Notes under the pieces: generated by a model
Told to the model about the DNA's origin: nothing
The model's database searches: none
What the model saw: the letters and a program-made list of their open reading frames with translations, nothing else
From: Nitrospirales bacterium LBB_01
GTDB lineage: Bacteria > Nitrospirota > Thermodesulfovibrionia > Thermodesulfovibrionales > Magnetobacteriaceae
Assembly (NCBI GenBank): GCA_004376055.2
Contig: CP049016.1
Coordinates: forward strand, 2,294,001 to 2,358,000
DNA length: 64,000 nt
Direction: 5' to 3'
Shown here: one piece after another, positions 1 to 8,847 of the stretch
How the letters are laid out: each line of letters begins with the position of its first letter
How positions within the stretch are numbered: position 1 is the stretch's first letter
Position numbers and translations under genes: made by a program

Positions 1-376
1 TAATTTGCGCGGCAGCGTTGTACCAGTTATTGATATGAAACAGAAATTTGGGATGTCCTATACTGAAAAAGCTGTGGATACATGTGTAGTAATTGTAGAG
101 GTTGGAATGGAGGGTGAGAAGGTAATCCTTGGAGCCATGGTTGACAGTGTTAAGGAGGTCATGGAGCTTGAACAGTCGGCAATAGAGCCGCCACCTAAGA
201 TTGGCACTCAGTTAAGCAACGAGTATATCGAGGGTATGGGTAAACAGGATGACGAATTTGTCATAATTTTGGATATTGATAAAGTGTTTTCCACACTTGA
301 TTTGACTATGGTTACTGAAATGAAAGGACAAGTACCTTCGGAGGCTGAACTTGAAAAGAGTGTAAATCACGCATGA
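1..376 (+). CDS. cheW: CheW-like chemotaxis coupling protein (5' partial)
   Basis: Adaptor that links chemoreceptors to the histidine kinase CheA in the cytoplasmic chemosensory array. The reading frame is open from the window edge (in frame from base 2), so the N-terminus lies outside and only about 124 residues remain. The visible part carries the CheW-type beta-barrel segment around G-S-V-V-P-V-I-D-M, followed by the conserved V-D-S-V-x-E-V strand and the G-x-x-x-x-D-x-x-V-I-I-L-D-I-D end. The C-terminus is complete, ending KSVNHA. It is followed after 51 nt by an MCP-like gene and then a CheY gene, which supports a chemosensory module. It could also be the CheW domain of a longer CheV-type protein; the missing N-terminus prevents a decision. 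Confidence 0.85.
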   Translation, partial: NLRGSVVPVIDMKQKFGMSYTEKAVDTCVVIVEVGMEGEKVILGAMVDSVKEVMELEQSAIEPPPKIGTQLSNEYIEGMGKQDDEFVIILDIDKVFSTLDLTMVTEMKGQVPSEAELEKSVNHA

Positions 377-427
377 TTCCATCAGAAAATTTAAACAGGT
401 GCAATATAACACAATAATGGCTGTGAA

Positions 428-2212
428 ATGGATTTAGTGTTAGATGGTGCATGGCGACATCACCTTGACGCAGTGGCTAACGCATTGTCTGTCGTCTCAA
501 AGGAGACAGAAACAGAGTTTCTTGATTTAGGAGCGAATTTGCAGAATTTTTCTTTCTCGTGTATAGAAATAGCATCACAAGGTGCTTCTTTAGTGCAGAC
601 AATAGAGAGCGGTGATGGGTTTAATGTAACACTGATAAAGGAGTTGTTTGAGAAGGTCTATGGCGAAATAGAAAAGACAGCGGAGATAATGATTAAAGGC
701 TCCTCAGGCATAACTGATGTGATAGGGCGCCTAAGTGAAGTCTCAGAAATGGAAACATTTCTAAAAAAGCTGGCTCGTACTATATCTATAATAGACACAC
801 TGATTCGTATAGAGACGGCAAGGGTTGGCAATTCAGAGTTTAATGTAACAACGGATATTGCCGATTCCCTTGCTCGGCAGATACTCAAAGGCACGGTAGA
901 TATAGTGACAAGTGTTAAGGAGGCAAATGCTGCGGTTACAGGAATTAAGGAGCTTAGAGAGCCTTTTCTTAATTTGTTTGAGCATGAGCTTGGCAGTGCT
1001 AAAACCCGTGTCAGGCACATACTTGAGGAAATTGACAAAATAGCAAATCAGGCGAAATGGCTCTGTGAAAGAATAAACAGTAGAGCGTACAAGATATCGC
1101 CGGAGTTAGGCGAGGTGGTTGCCGCAATACAATTTCATGATATAACAAGGCAGCAGATAGAGCACGTGTCAGAGGTAATGCATGAGATAAACGAAAAAAT
1201 GTCTGATTTTGATACTTGTGACGAAAAAGGAAAATATACCCTCCTGCGATGGATGCATGATGCTCTGAAAATTCAGATATCACAGCTGCATTTTGTGCTT
1301 TCAGAGACAGAGAAAGCGGCGGAGAAAATAGCGGGTTCATTGTCTCAGGTATCAGAGCTTCAGGAGGCTCAAGCCGAGGATGCTGCAATCATTTTAGATG
1401 AGGAACAATCCGGTAAAGACCGGTTAAAGATGATGGGCTATATTCTTGAGGCCCTATTAGACATACTTACGGCAGTAAATTATACGACAACTGAAATGAT
1501 AAACGGCATAAAGGAAACCACCTCAAAGCTGGGTGGGATGTCTCAACAGGCTATTAACATACGGACTATAAGCGAGGATATGAATCTATTGGCTCTCAAT
1601 GCCATAATAAAGGTAGCCCGCACAGGGGCAGCTGGTCGCAGCCTGGGAGTGCTGGCTGAGGAAATCAGTAATCAGTCTAAAAACGCAAGCGAAAAGATAT
1701 CGGCAGGCGCAAAACTAATTAACGACGTACTGTTAACTTCTGCAAACTATACAGATACCTTTACACTTAGACTTACGGAGCAGGTAGAATCCTCTAACGT
1801 AATATCCAAGGAAACTAAGGAAGCCATTGAAAAACTCATGGAGGGTGATAGAAAACTTATAGAGGTAATGAGTGGTATTTCTAATACTGCAAAAAGATTA
1901 GAAAGCGAAATAAAAAATGTGGTTTCAAATATTACCTTCGATAAAATCATAAAAAACAAACTAATGACTGCTGCCAGTGATATTGAGAAAGTGCTTACTG
2001 AGGTTAGATATAAAATCCCTGATGATATTTACGATCATATAGATTACACCCCAGACTTAGATGATATGCTTCATCGCTACACGATGGATTCGGAGCGGTT
2101 AATTCATTATGGTGCAACGGTGCAAAGTGAAACAGAGGCGATGTTGTGGGTTGATGAGAACACAGCATTAGGTAAAGATGATGCACTTGGTGATAATGTT
2201 GAACTGTTTTAG
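428..2212 (+). CDS. soluble methyl-accepting chemotaxis-like protein
   Basis: A 594-residue, strongly helical protein with no hydrophobic segment long enough for a membrane span, so probably cytoplasmic. Residues about 390-430 contain N-L-L-A-L-N-A-I-I-K-V-A-R-T-G-A-A-G-R, which corresponds to the signalling hairpin tip of chemoreceptors (family pattern N-L-L-A-L-N-A-A-I-E-A-A-R-A-G-E-x-G-R) but has lost the acidic residue E and the usual F after GR. A segment at about residue 235 (I-Q-F-H-D-I-T-R-Q-Q-I-E-H-V) resembles motifs of soluble MCP and CheZ-like proteins. It lies between cheW and a CheY gene, so it probably works in the same array. The ATG has no strong Shine-Dalgarno sequence; the start is chosen from frame and spacing. 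Ligand and sensory input cannot be read from the sequence. Confidence 0.75.
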   Translation: MDLVLDGAWRHHLDAVANALSVVSKETETEFLDLGANLQNFSFSCIEIASQGASLVQTIESGDGFNVTLIKELFEKVYGEIEKTAEIMIKGSSGITDVIGRLSEVSEMETFLKKLARTISIIDTLIRIETARVGNSEFNVTTDIADSLARQILKGTVDIVTSVKEANAAVTGIKELREPFLNLFEHELGSAKTRVRHILEEIDKIANQAKWLCERINSRAYKISPELGEVVAAIQFHDITRQQIEHVSEVMHEINEKMSDFDTCDEKGKYTLLRWMHDALKIQISQLHFVLSETEKAAEKIAGSLSQVSELQEAQAEDAAIILDEEQSGKDRLKMMGYILEALLDILTAVNYTTTEMINGIKETTSKLGGMSQQAINIRTISEDMNLLALNAIIKVARTGAAGRSLGVLAEEISNQSKNASEKISAGAKLINDVLLTSANYTDTFTLRLTEQVESSNVISKETKEAIEKLMEGDRKLIEVMSGISNTAKRLESEIKNVVSNITFDKIIKNKLMTAASDIEKVLTEVRYKIPDDIYDHIDYTPDLDDMLHRYTMDSERLIHYGATVQSETEAMLWVDENTALGKDDALGDNVELF

Positions 2213-2267
2213 TTTAATACGACATAAGTGATTAGTATAGGAAATTGACTGGTTGGTTAGTTAACGA

Positions 2268-2516
2268 TACAAAATATTAAGAGGTGAATTTATGAGAATA
2301 CTAATGGCGGAGGATGATTTTGTAAGCCGCGTATTACTGCAGAATATTTTGTCTTCATACGGGGATGTGGATGTTACTATAAATGGATTAGAAGCGGTTG
2401 AGGCGTTCTCACTCGCCTTTGATGAAGGGCAGCCCTATGATCTTGTTTGTCTTGACATTATGATGCCTGAAATGGATGGTTTGGAGGCATTGAAAGAAAT
2501 CCGCAAAAAAGAAGAA
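2268..2516 (+). repeat. 249-bp direct duplication, copy 1 (RBS and 5' half of CheY gene)
   Basis: Bases 2268-2516 recur at 2709-2957 with a single C/T difference (2504 versus 2945). The copied block holds about 24 bases upstream of the start codon, including the AGAGGTG ribosome-binding site, and the first 75 codons of a CheY-like gene. The two copies are separated exactly by the 192-bp element 2517-2708. Confidence 0.95.
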
Positions 2517-2672
2517 ATTGCATATGCAGTTAGCTCCGCAAACAAAAAAATGGATTCCTGCCTTCGCAGGAATGACAAGAAAAAAAGGAATGACAAGAAA
2601 AAGAAATTACCCCCCTTTGTCATTCCCGCCTACGAGCGGGAATCCAGTCCTTTTAACTGTATCATTTGCTGA
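2292..2672 (+). pseudogene. truncated CheY-like receiver, tail encoded by a repeat element
   Basis: The first 75 codons are identical in protein sequence to the intact receiver at 2733-3128, including the acidic pair E-D-D near the N-terminus and the phospho-acceptor Asp in C-L-D-I-M-M-P-E-M-D-G. At base 2517 the frame runs into a palindromic mobile element and continues for about 51 codons of repeat-encoded sequence before a stop. The conserved Thr/Ser of strand 4, the Lys of strand 5 and the last third of the receiver fold are missing, so a working switch is unlikely. It keeps the same ribosome-binding site as the intact copy and may still be translated. Confidence 0.85.
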
Positions 2673-2708
2673 ATGAAAAAATTTACAGGAGTTAACTCAA
2701 TAAGCATT
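2517..2708 (+). mobile_element. MITE-like element, family A, 192 bp
   Basis: The segment is bounded on both sides by the 249-bp CheY duplication. Its ends form imperfect inverted repeats of about 21 bp (16 of 21 positions match), with the best-conserved part AGTTARCTCC at 2528-2537 and GGAGTTAACT at 2688-2697. Inside lies the double palindrome at 2551-2649 (ATTCCTGC/GCAGGAAT and ATTCCCGC/GCGGGAAT). The same element in opposite orientation is at 34111-34305, where it has an 8-bp target-site duplication. Here there is no short target duplication; the flanks are the 249-bp repeats. It encodes no transposase. Confidence 0.8.
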
Positions 2709-2957
2709 TACAAAATATTAAGAGGTGAATTTATGAGAATACTAATGGCGGAGGATGATTTTGTAAGCCGCGTATTACTGCAGAATATTTTGTCTTCATA
2801 CGGGGATGTGGATGTTACTATAAATGGATTAGAAGCGGTTGAGGCGTTCTCACTCGCCTTTGATGAAGGGCAGCCCTATGATCTTGTTTGTCTTGACATT
2901 ATGATGCCTGAAATGGATGGTTTGGAGGCATTGAAAGAAATCCGTAAAAAAGAAGAA
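2709..2957 (+). repeat. 249-bp direct duplication, copy 2
   Basis: Second copy of 2268-2516, one mismatch, here continuing into the intact receiver gene. Confidence 0.95.
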
Positions 2958-3128
2958 TTCATGGGGGTTGCAGTATCTGATGAGGTTAAAATTATTATGA
3001 CTACGGCTTTAGATTCTCCTGGAACTATTCTTGAAGCTTACTATCGTGGTGGATGCAATGATTATCTTACGAAACCTGTTGATACCAAAAGACTGAAAGA
3101 GCTGCTTGTATTATATGGGTTAGTATAA
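2733..3128 (+). CDS. CheY-like single-domain response regulator
   Basis: A 131-residue stand-alone receiver domain. It has the N-terminal acidic pair (A-E-D-D), phospho-acceptor Asp in C-L-D-I-M-M-P-E-M-D-G at about residue 54, the switch Thr in I-I-M-T-T-A, and the invariant Lys in L-T-K-P-V-D. Length fits the CheY family and no output domain follows. The start is the ATG at 2733, preceded by AGAGGTG; in-frame codons upstream belong to the repeat element. Together with cheW and the MCP-like gene upstream it probably forms a chemosensory output. Its first 75 codons are duplicated upstream as a broken copy. Confidence 0.9.
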   Translation: MRILMAEDDFVSRVLLQNILSSYGDVDVTINGLEAVEAFSLAFDEGQPYDLVCLDIMMPEMDGLEALKEIRKKEEFMGVAVSDEVKIIMTTALDSPGTILEAYYRGGCNDYLTKPVDTKRLKELLVLYGLV

Positions 3129-3361
3129 ACAATTATTAGTTTCAATATGTAGTATAGTATTCATTAAAATCAATGACTTATCTGATTTTATGTTACTCCG
3201 ACACCATATGGGAGATACGGTCAACGTTTCTATAAATTAAATATTCTCATATATACCTATTTTAATGTCCTGAATGTTCTGAAGCCTTGATTAAAAAAAC
3301 ATGAAAAAACCTATCATAATGTGTTATAATAAAAGTTGGAAAAATTTTGTGGAGGTATAAG

Positions 3362-3568
3362 TTGAAAGAAGGAATACATCCTAAGTACAATGTGGCAAAG
3401 GTGGCCTGTGCCTGTGGCAGTACCTTTGAGACACGCTCGACAAGGGCAAGCATAACGGTGGATATCTGTTCCGGGTGCCACCCATTTTACACAGGGAAGC
3501 AGAAAATTGTTGACGCCGAAGGACGCGTAGAGAAATTCAGGAGGAAGTACGCAACTACAAAAAAGTAG
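3362..3568 (+). CDS. rpmE: 50S ribosomal protein L31
   Basis: Component of the large ribosomal subunit near the central protuberance. The 68-residue product begins [10 protein letters not shown], the usual L31 start, and has the zinc-binding C-A-C-G and C-S-G-C-H pairs of the metal-containing form, followed by P-F-Y-T-G-K-Q-K. The start is a TTG at 3362, chosen because TGGAGGT lies 5 nt upstream and the family starts here; an in-frame TTG at 3347 lies upstream of that site and is rejected. A TATAAT box is visible at 3325-3330 without a clear -35 element. DUF1385 and prfA follow closely, a grouping seen in many bacteria. Confidence 0.95.
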   Translation: MKEGIHPKYNVAKVACACGSTFETRSTRASITVDICSGCHPFYTGKQKIVDAEGRVEKFRRKYATTKK

Positions 3569-3580
3569 CGGTACTCATAC

Positions 3581-4462
3581 ATGAATATAGGCGGTCAGGC
3601 GGTTATTGAAGGCGTCATGATGAAGTCTAAGTTGATATGGTCGGTGGCAGTGCGCGACCCTAAGGGGGAGATTCATGTAAAGAAGGAGGTTTTGCGGCCT
3701 TTACCGAAGCTCCTCAGACTTCACGTAATTCGCGGGGTTGTCGCTTTGTGGCAGTCGCTTGCTCTTGGCATTAAGGCGATTGAGTACTCGGCGTCAAAAG
3801 CGTATGAGGGTGACGATAAGCCAATCTCGCCGCTTTCTATGATGCTCACTATGGTCACGGCTTTCGTACTTGCAATAGGGATATTTCTCTACCTGCCGCT
3901 GTATTTGACTAAGGCTATGGGAGCTTTTTTACCTGCGGTTGATAACAGCTCCTTTGTGTTTAATGCGGTGGATGGCGTGGTAAGAGTGGTGTTTTTTGTG
4001 ACTTACGTATATGTCGTAAGCCTGTGGAAAGATATGCGCAGAATTTTTGAGTATCATGGAGCAGAGCACAAAGTTATCTTTGCGTATGAGGCAAAGACCG
4101 GTATGACACTGGATGAGATACGGCCATTTGGTACATATCACCCAAGATGCGGCACCAGTTTTCTCTTTATCGTGATGATTATGAGCATTCTGATATTTTC
4201 TTTGATACCAAAAGATTGGAGTTTTTATTGGAAATTTGGTTCAAGAGTGGTTCTGATACCGCTAATAGCTGGAATTTCGTATGAGACATTAAAATTATCG
4301 GCTAAAATGACTACAAATCCGGTAATACGATTTCTGATAGCGCCTGGGCTGCTCCTTCAGCGCATTACAACAAAGGAGCCGGATGATTCGCAAGTGGAGG
4401 TAGCTTTGCGCGCACTTCAAGAGGTACTGCCGGAAACAGGCGGGGCAGCGAATGCTGGATAA
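3581..4462 (+). CDS. DUF1385 family membrane protein
   Basis: A 293-residue protein beginning [14 protein letters not shown], the signature of the DUF1385 (YqhQ-like) family. There are at least three hydrophobic segments, near residues 85-115, 130-150 and 195-235. The conserved E-Y-H-G-A-E-H-K and H-P-R-C-G-T-S-F stretches around residues 158-195 are rich in possible metal ligands. The biochemical role is not established. It starts 12 nt after rpmE and overlaps the start of prfA by 11 nt, so translation is probably coupled. The rpmE-DUF1385-prfA order is a recurrent arrangement, suggesting a link with translation or envelope growth, but this is association only. Confidence 0.9.
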   Translation: MNIGGQAVIEGVMMKSKLIWSVAVRDPKGEIHVKKEVLRPLPKLLRLHVIRGVVALWQSLALGIKAIEYSASKAYEGDDKPISPLSMMLTMVTAFVLAIGIFLYLPLYLTKAMGAFLPAVDNSSFVFNAVDGVVRVVFFVTYVYVVSLWKDMRRIFEYHGAEHKVIFAYEAKTGMTLDEIRPFGTYHPRCGTSFLFIVMIMSILIFSLIPKDWSFYWKFGSRVVLIPLIAGISYETLKLSAKMTTNPVIRFLIAPGLLLQRITTKEPDDSQVEVALRALQEVLPETGGAANAG

Positions 4463-5537
4463 ACTTCAAAGCATAGAGGCACGGTATCAGGAGCTTCGAA
4501 ATAAGCTTGCCGAGCCGGAGGTTATGGCCTCCCACAAGGACAGCCTCAAGTATTCAAAGGAGTGCTCTGACCTTGAGCCGATAGTTGAGAAAATTACTGA
4601 GTACAAAAAAGTGCTTTTTGACATGGAGGAGGCTGAGGGTCTGCTTAAAAACGACTCGGATGATGATCTTAAGGGGCTGGCAAAAGATGAGTTAGAGGAG
4701 CTTAAGGTAAAACGCCCTGAGCTTGAAAATAATCTTAAGCTGATGCTATTGCCAAAAGATCCGCGTGATGAAAGAAGCGTGGTGCTTGAAATCAGAGCTG
4801 GAACCGGAGGCGAGGAGGCGGCTCTTTTTGTCACAGATTTATTCAGGATGTACAGCAGATATGCTGAGAGCAGAAATTGGAAAGTGGACATTATAGACTC
4901 TAACCCGACAGGCCTTGGCGGTAACCGAGAGATGGTTGCAGGCATATCGGGCAAGGGCGCTTACAGCCGTCTTAAGTACGAAAGCGGCGTTCACAGAGTG
5001 CAGAGAGTCCCTGTAACAGAGGCATCGGGCAGAATTCACACATCTGCGGCAACGGTAGCGGTGCTTCCTGAGGCTGAGGAGATAGATTTTAGGATTGACG
5101 AAAAAGATTTACGCATTGATACGTTTTGCTCATCGGGTCCGGGCGGTCAGGGAGTAAACACCACATATTCGGCAATCAGAATTGTCCACATTCCAACCGG
5201 CGTAACGGTGCAGTGTCAGGATGAGCGCTCTCAGCTTAAAAACAAAATTCGGGCTATGAAAGTTCTCCGTTCACGGCTTTACGATATGGAACTTGAAAAG
5301 ATAGAGAAGGAGCGCGCTGACAACAGAAAGTCACAGGTTGGCACAGGAGACAGAAGCGAACGCATAAGAACCTACAATTTCCCGCAAAACCGGGTGACAG
5401 ACCACAGAATTGGGCTCACTCTGCACAAATTAAACCTTGTTCTTGAAGGTGCAATTGATGAGATCGTTGATGCTCTAAACACTCAGGACGAAGCGATAAA
5501 ACTTAAAGAATTGACAACTGTTTCAGACTCGCACTAA
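4452..5537 (+). CDS. prfA: peptide chain release factor 1
   Basis: Terminates translation at UAA and UAG by triggering peptidyl-tRNA hydrolysis. The 361-residue length is standard. The catalytic G-G-Q loop appears as [11 protein letters not shown] at about residues 228-238, and the codon-recognition tripeptide typical of RF1 is present as P-V-T in [10 protein letters not shown] (RF2 would have S-P-F). The N-terminal helical domain 1 and the R-S-Q-L-K-N-K motif are in place. The start codon lies inside the end of the DUF1385 gene. No prmC follows; the next genes are on the other strand. Confidence 0.97.
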   Translation: MLDKLQSIEARYQELRNKLAEPEVMASHKDSLKYSKECSDLEPIVEKITEYKKVLFDMEEAEGLLKNDSDDDLKGLAKDELEELKVKRPELENNLKLMLLPKDPRDERSVVLEIRAGTGGEEAALFVTDLFRMYSRYAESRNWKVDIIDSNPTGLGGNREMVAGISGKGAYSRLKYESGVHRVQRVPVTEASGRIHTSAATVAVLPEAEEIDFRIDEKDLRIDTFCSSGPGGQGVNTTYSAIRIVHIPTGVTVQCQDERSQLKNKIRAMKVLRSRLYDMELEKIEKERADNRKSQVGTGDRSERIRTYNFPQNRVTDHRIGLTLHKLNLVLEGAIDEIVDALNTQDEAIKLKELTTVSDSH

Positions 5538-5561
5538 ATAATCTATACCCTTCCATTACCA

Positions 5562-5778
5562 CAGGGCAAACGCATTTCACAGGAAATAATAATATATTGC
5601 CAATGCAGTGTAGCTTCGCTAAAAAACTGGATTCCTGCCTGCGCAGGAATGACAAAAAAAAGACATATCCTTCCTTGTCATTCCCGCCTCCGAGCGGGAA
5701 TCCAGTCCTTTTCTCTAAAAATTCTGCCTTGCAACAGAGAAGTCTTTTGCTGCTTTTTTCTCTAATGCGTTTGCCCTG
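5562..5778. mobile_element. MITE-like element, family C, 217 bp with 10-bp target duplication
   Basis: Perfect 15-bp terminal inverted repeats, CAGGGCAAACGCATT at 5562-5576 and AATGCGTTTGCCCTG at 5764-5778, enclose a non-coding segment. The ten bases TCCATTACCA flank it directly on both sides (5552-5561 and 5779-5788) and read as a target-site duplication. Inside is a copy of the family A palindrome at 5628-5707 and a degenerate left end of family A at 5596, so one element seems nested in another. No transposase is encoded. It lies just after the prfA stop codon. Confidence 0.85.
5628..5707 (+). repeat. family A palindromic core
   Basis: Double stem-loop: TGGATTCCTGC with GCAGGAAT, then TGTCATTCCCGC with GCGGGAATCCAG. 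Same layout as the copies at 2551, 13884, 34193, 53103 and 61469. Confidence 0.9.
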
Positions 5779-5903
5779 TCCATTACCAGCTATTTACAAA
5801 AATTTCCAATTATGCTATATATAATAAGCATAACTGGAAAAAAAATGAAAACTATATGAAAATCAATGACTTATTAACGCCCTTTATCCGTGGCAACACG
5901 GTA

Positions 5904-8726
5904 TTACTTGCGTTCTCCGCACAAGTTAACATAATCACAGTTTGGACAGATATTTTTGCGGTCTGATGTTGGGGCAAAATCAATATTGACATTGTCTATC
6001 TCTTTAATTATATCCGTAATTATGTGGCTTAATTTGTCATAAACCTCTGCTATGTTGTCATCAGCGGTAAAAAGTGGCGCCTCGATTTTTTCATTAATGT
6101 AGTTTCTGCCAAGCATCAAACACATTGCGTTAAGATTTTCAATGCGCTCGTTGCGGGCGTATAGATACAGATAAAACGGCAGTTGAATGCTCCCAATGTG
6201 TTTTGCCCAGCTGGTTCTGTCTTCAATCATTAATTTATCTTTCCTAATGGTATAAGCTGCCTGATTAGCCGCGGTTTTGAAATCCATGATAACTATTTTT
6301 CCATTTATACTTAGGATTAGATCAAGTCTGCCGTAAAGGTTATATCCCTCAGATGCAGCGCTAAGTTGTTCTTCTACGCCTTTAACCAATACAATATTGT
6401 TTCTGACCAGAGTTGTAAAATACCCGGAAAGAAGATCATTAAGGTGTTTTTTTACCTGAGTTTTTAATAAATGCGCTGAACCAGAGGCATCTTTGCCATA
6501 GAATTTAATGAAAGTTGTGTCAATGAGTTTATTCATCTGATGTGTACTTAACATCGTCTCTGTGAGAATCGTTCCTTTCATGCCTGTAAAAAACCTACCA
6601 AGCACATCGTGGACAAACACTCCGACATCACGGCTTTCAAGACTCCCTGACACTGTTTCTCTGGGATAGAGCAATAGCACATAACGATAATAAAACATAA
6701 GCTCACACCGGAGATATGTGTCAATTGCTGTTGCGCTTAGCTTAGTGGTTTTTCTCAGGGTCTCCACCATCTCAGGGGTTTTTGCGGCTGGTGCAACCGG
6801 TTGATTTCTTAGCGCTATTTTATATTGAATCTGCTTGATGTGACCATGCAGAGCGCCTGCTGTCTTTTGTTTTTCCCATAGGATTTTTTCAACAAATCGG
6901 CTTTTTTCTTTTTTATCATTTTCAACAAAAAATATGTGCGCCTCTTTTGCCCCTCTAAGCAGAGAGTCAAAGTAGTACAGGGAAAGCCGCTCACGGTCCT
7001 CGTACGTTGGAAGGTTCAGCATGATGCGCAGCTTGTGAGGAAGCAGGGTATCCTCCTTTTTTGCCATAGGCACAACCTCCTCGTTAGCGTCCAAAAAAAT
7101 CACGCAGTCAAACTTTATGTTTCTTGTCTCCAGAAAACCCAACACCTGAAGCTCTCTAAGCGGTGTGCCCTCAAACGGACAGTGGCACGTGGCAAGATAC
7201 TTTCTAAAGAGATTAAAATACCCCGAAAGCTCAGTAAATTCCACATCCTTTAGCAGACTCTGAGTTATTGTGTGAAGCGCTTCGGCAAATGCCTCAGCAA
7301 ATGGATAAAAAAACGGATGCCGCTTTGCCGTTGTGTTGTCATAAATGTAGTTTAAAATTGTGAGACACCGGTTTGCAAAATCGCCGATATTTTTAAAACT
7401 CATAAAGCCGCTAATCAGCGCACTGTGGATACCCCCTAAATGCCCTCTGAGAGCTGCCTCATCTATTGCCTCAAAATATTTTTCAGACTTAAGTTTATTG
7501 AGGATTTTATCAAAAATTCCGCTAAGACTTTCTATTTCGCTTAGTTTAAGAAATGTCCTTGCCCTGTTAGCCGACAGCTCCTCCTCTATTGTATGAAAGA
7601 TTATCCTTGTTAGTTCTGCGCTGCCCTTAAAAAACACATTTTTAATGTAGGGGTGAAGCGTAAACTTAATGTAGTCAGGCACATATACTCTTTCGCCCTC
7701 CATTGAAAGCACTGTTTCCATAAGACTTTGAAAAAAACCATACACAGGAGTCCGCACAAGCGGATACCCCAGCGATACATTATATGCGCTCTCCTCAAAT
7801 GACGATATTCCGTGATACAGAAGCGGAAACAGGGTGTCGGGCTGCGGCAGCACTATAACCGTGTTTTTGACATCAGGGGTTTCACTAAGAATACGGTTAA
7901 CCCCAAACACCTGTCCGTGCGTATCGGTTGAGCTTGTAAGTTTAATCTCAGGATAACTGGGTTCACTATCAGGCAAGGGAATATCGTACTTGAGCGACTT
8001 AAGAAGCATATCAATTCCCGGGCCGTCTTGAAACAAAAAACGGCTGTTACCAGCTTGTGATAATTTATTAAAAATCTCAAGTTCACTTTTTGTCAGAGCA
8101 AAAAATCCAGCTACAATAATTTTCTCAAATTTCTGTAATGCCTCATTATCTAAGCACTCACTCACCCTCCGGTATCTTGTTGAGCGGGTTGAAAGATTAA
8201 GTGTATTTAGTTTTTCATAAAACTCTTTGTAAAAAAACGAAAGCGAGTTAAGCATTTTTTTGGAGCGCTCTGGCAGCGCATCCTCTGCCATCGTGTCAAT
8301 CTGTCTTATGGCCTCAAGACTGATATTTTCAATATAAAATTCCTCTATATCTTTATAAATATCAATTCCAACGGAGAAAAAATTATCAGCCCCAAGGTAA
8401 CTGCCACCACCTATTGGGTTTACTGAGTGTCTATGGAGTTTATATAAAATTGCAAGGGCATCCAGTGTGTCGGTCTTTCTTTGGTGAAGGTTAAGAATCT
8501 CTGTGTATATGTAGTCCACAAAGGCATCCATTGAAAAAATCAGAGGAGGAATAAATGCGGCTTTCTCCTTTTCTGCAATGGCTTTCTTAAGGAAATGTCC
8601 GGGACGTTTGCCCGGAAAAACCACTATATTGGATGAGTAATCGTTACCATTAGGTATTAATTGAGAGCATACCTCATCTATGAGGTCTTCGTCAGCGGAT
8701 AAAACTAAAAAGGAGTCTTTCGTCAT
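5904..8726 (-). CDS. AddB-like PD-(D/E)XK exonuclease
   Basis: A 940-residue protein built like the AddB/RecB-type recombination nucleases. The N-terminal two thirds resemble the helicase-derived scaffold of AddB but no clear Walker A is visible (the matching region reads V-V-F-P-G-K-R-P-G). The C-terminal quarter starts with K-L-S-A-T-A-I-D-T-Y-L-R-C and has the nuclease core G-R-L-D-L-I-L with I-M-D-F-K-T-A. The last residues hold C-P-N-C-D-Y-V-N-L-C, which with the Cys of L-R-C-E-L matches the four-cysteine 4Fe-4S staple of AddB nucleases. The expected role is processing of DNA double-strand ends. No addA partner is in the window. It is downstream of fba, separated by a hairpin. Confidence 0.8.
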   Translation of the reverse strand: MTKDSFLVLSADEDLIDEVCSQLIPNGNDYSSNIVVFPGKRPGHFLKKAIAEKEKAAFIPPLIFSMDAFVDYIYTEILNLHQRKTDTLDALAILYKLHRHSVNPIGGGSYLGADNFFSVGIDIYKDIEEFYIENISLEAIRQIDTMAEDALPERSKKMLNSLSFFYKEFYEKLNTLNLSTRSTRYRRVSECLDNEALQKFEKIIVAGFFALTKSELEIFNKLSQAGNSRFLFQDGPGIDMLLKSLKYDIPLPDSEPSYPEIKLTSSTDTHGQVFGVNRILSETPDVKNTVIVLPQPDTLFPLLYHGISSFEESAYNVSLGYPLVRTPVYGFFQSLMETVLSMEGERVYVPDYIKFTLHPYIKNVFFKGSAELTRIIFHTIEEELSANRARTFLKLSEIESLSGIFDKILNKLKSEKYFEAIDEAALRGHLGGIHSALISGFMSFKNIGDFANRCLTILNYIYDNTTAKRHPFFYPFAEAFAEALHTITQSLLKDVEFTELSGYFNLFRKYLATCHCPFEGTPLRELQVLGFLETRNIKFDCVIFLDANEEVVPMAKKEDTLLPHKLRIMLNLPTYEDRERLSLYYFDSLLRGAKEAHIFFVENDKKEKSRFVEKILWEKQKTAGALHGHIKQIQYKIALRNQPVAPAAKTPEMVETLRKTTKLSATAIDTYLRCELMFYYRYVLLLYPRETVSGSLESRDVGVFVHDVLGRFFTGMKGTILTETMLSTHQMNKLIDTTFIKFYGKDASGSAHLLKTQVKKHLNDLLSGYFTTLVRNNIVLVKGVEEQLSAASEGYNLYGRLDLILSINGKIVIMDFKTAANQAAYTIRKDKLMIEDRTSWAKHIGSIQLPFYLYLYARNERIENLNAMCLMLGRNYINEKIEAPLFTADDNIAEVYDKLSHIITDIIKEIDNVNIDFAPTSDRKNICPNCDYVNLCGERK

Positions 8727-8788
8727 TTTATTGTGCGATGGCTAACACTATCGAACTATACACGATGCCTTAATAGACGCTGAGCCTT

Positions 8789-8817
8789 GAGGGGGAAAGG
8801 TTTTACCTTTCTCCCTC
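8789..8817 (-). terminator. strong hairpin after fba
   Basis: A 13-bp stem (8789-8801 pairing with 8805-8817, one G-T pair) and a 3-nt loop, 30 nt beyond the fba stop. No T-run follows on the minus strand, so it may be an attenuator or RNA-stabilising hairpin rather than a full intrinsic terminator. Confidence 0.5.
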
Positions 8818-8847
8818 TGAGCCACAGTATCATTACATTATCTGAAA

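Noticed and set aside
658-1388. Minus-strand open frames inside the MCP-like gene
   Set aside because: No ribosome-binding sites, low-complexity composition and full overlap with a well-supported gene on the other strand.
2551-2650. CRISPR-like repeat units
   Set aside because: The palindromic cores are single, dispersed copies far apart, without regularly spaced direct repeats, spacers or cas genes.
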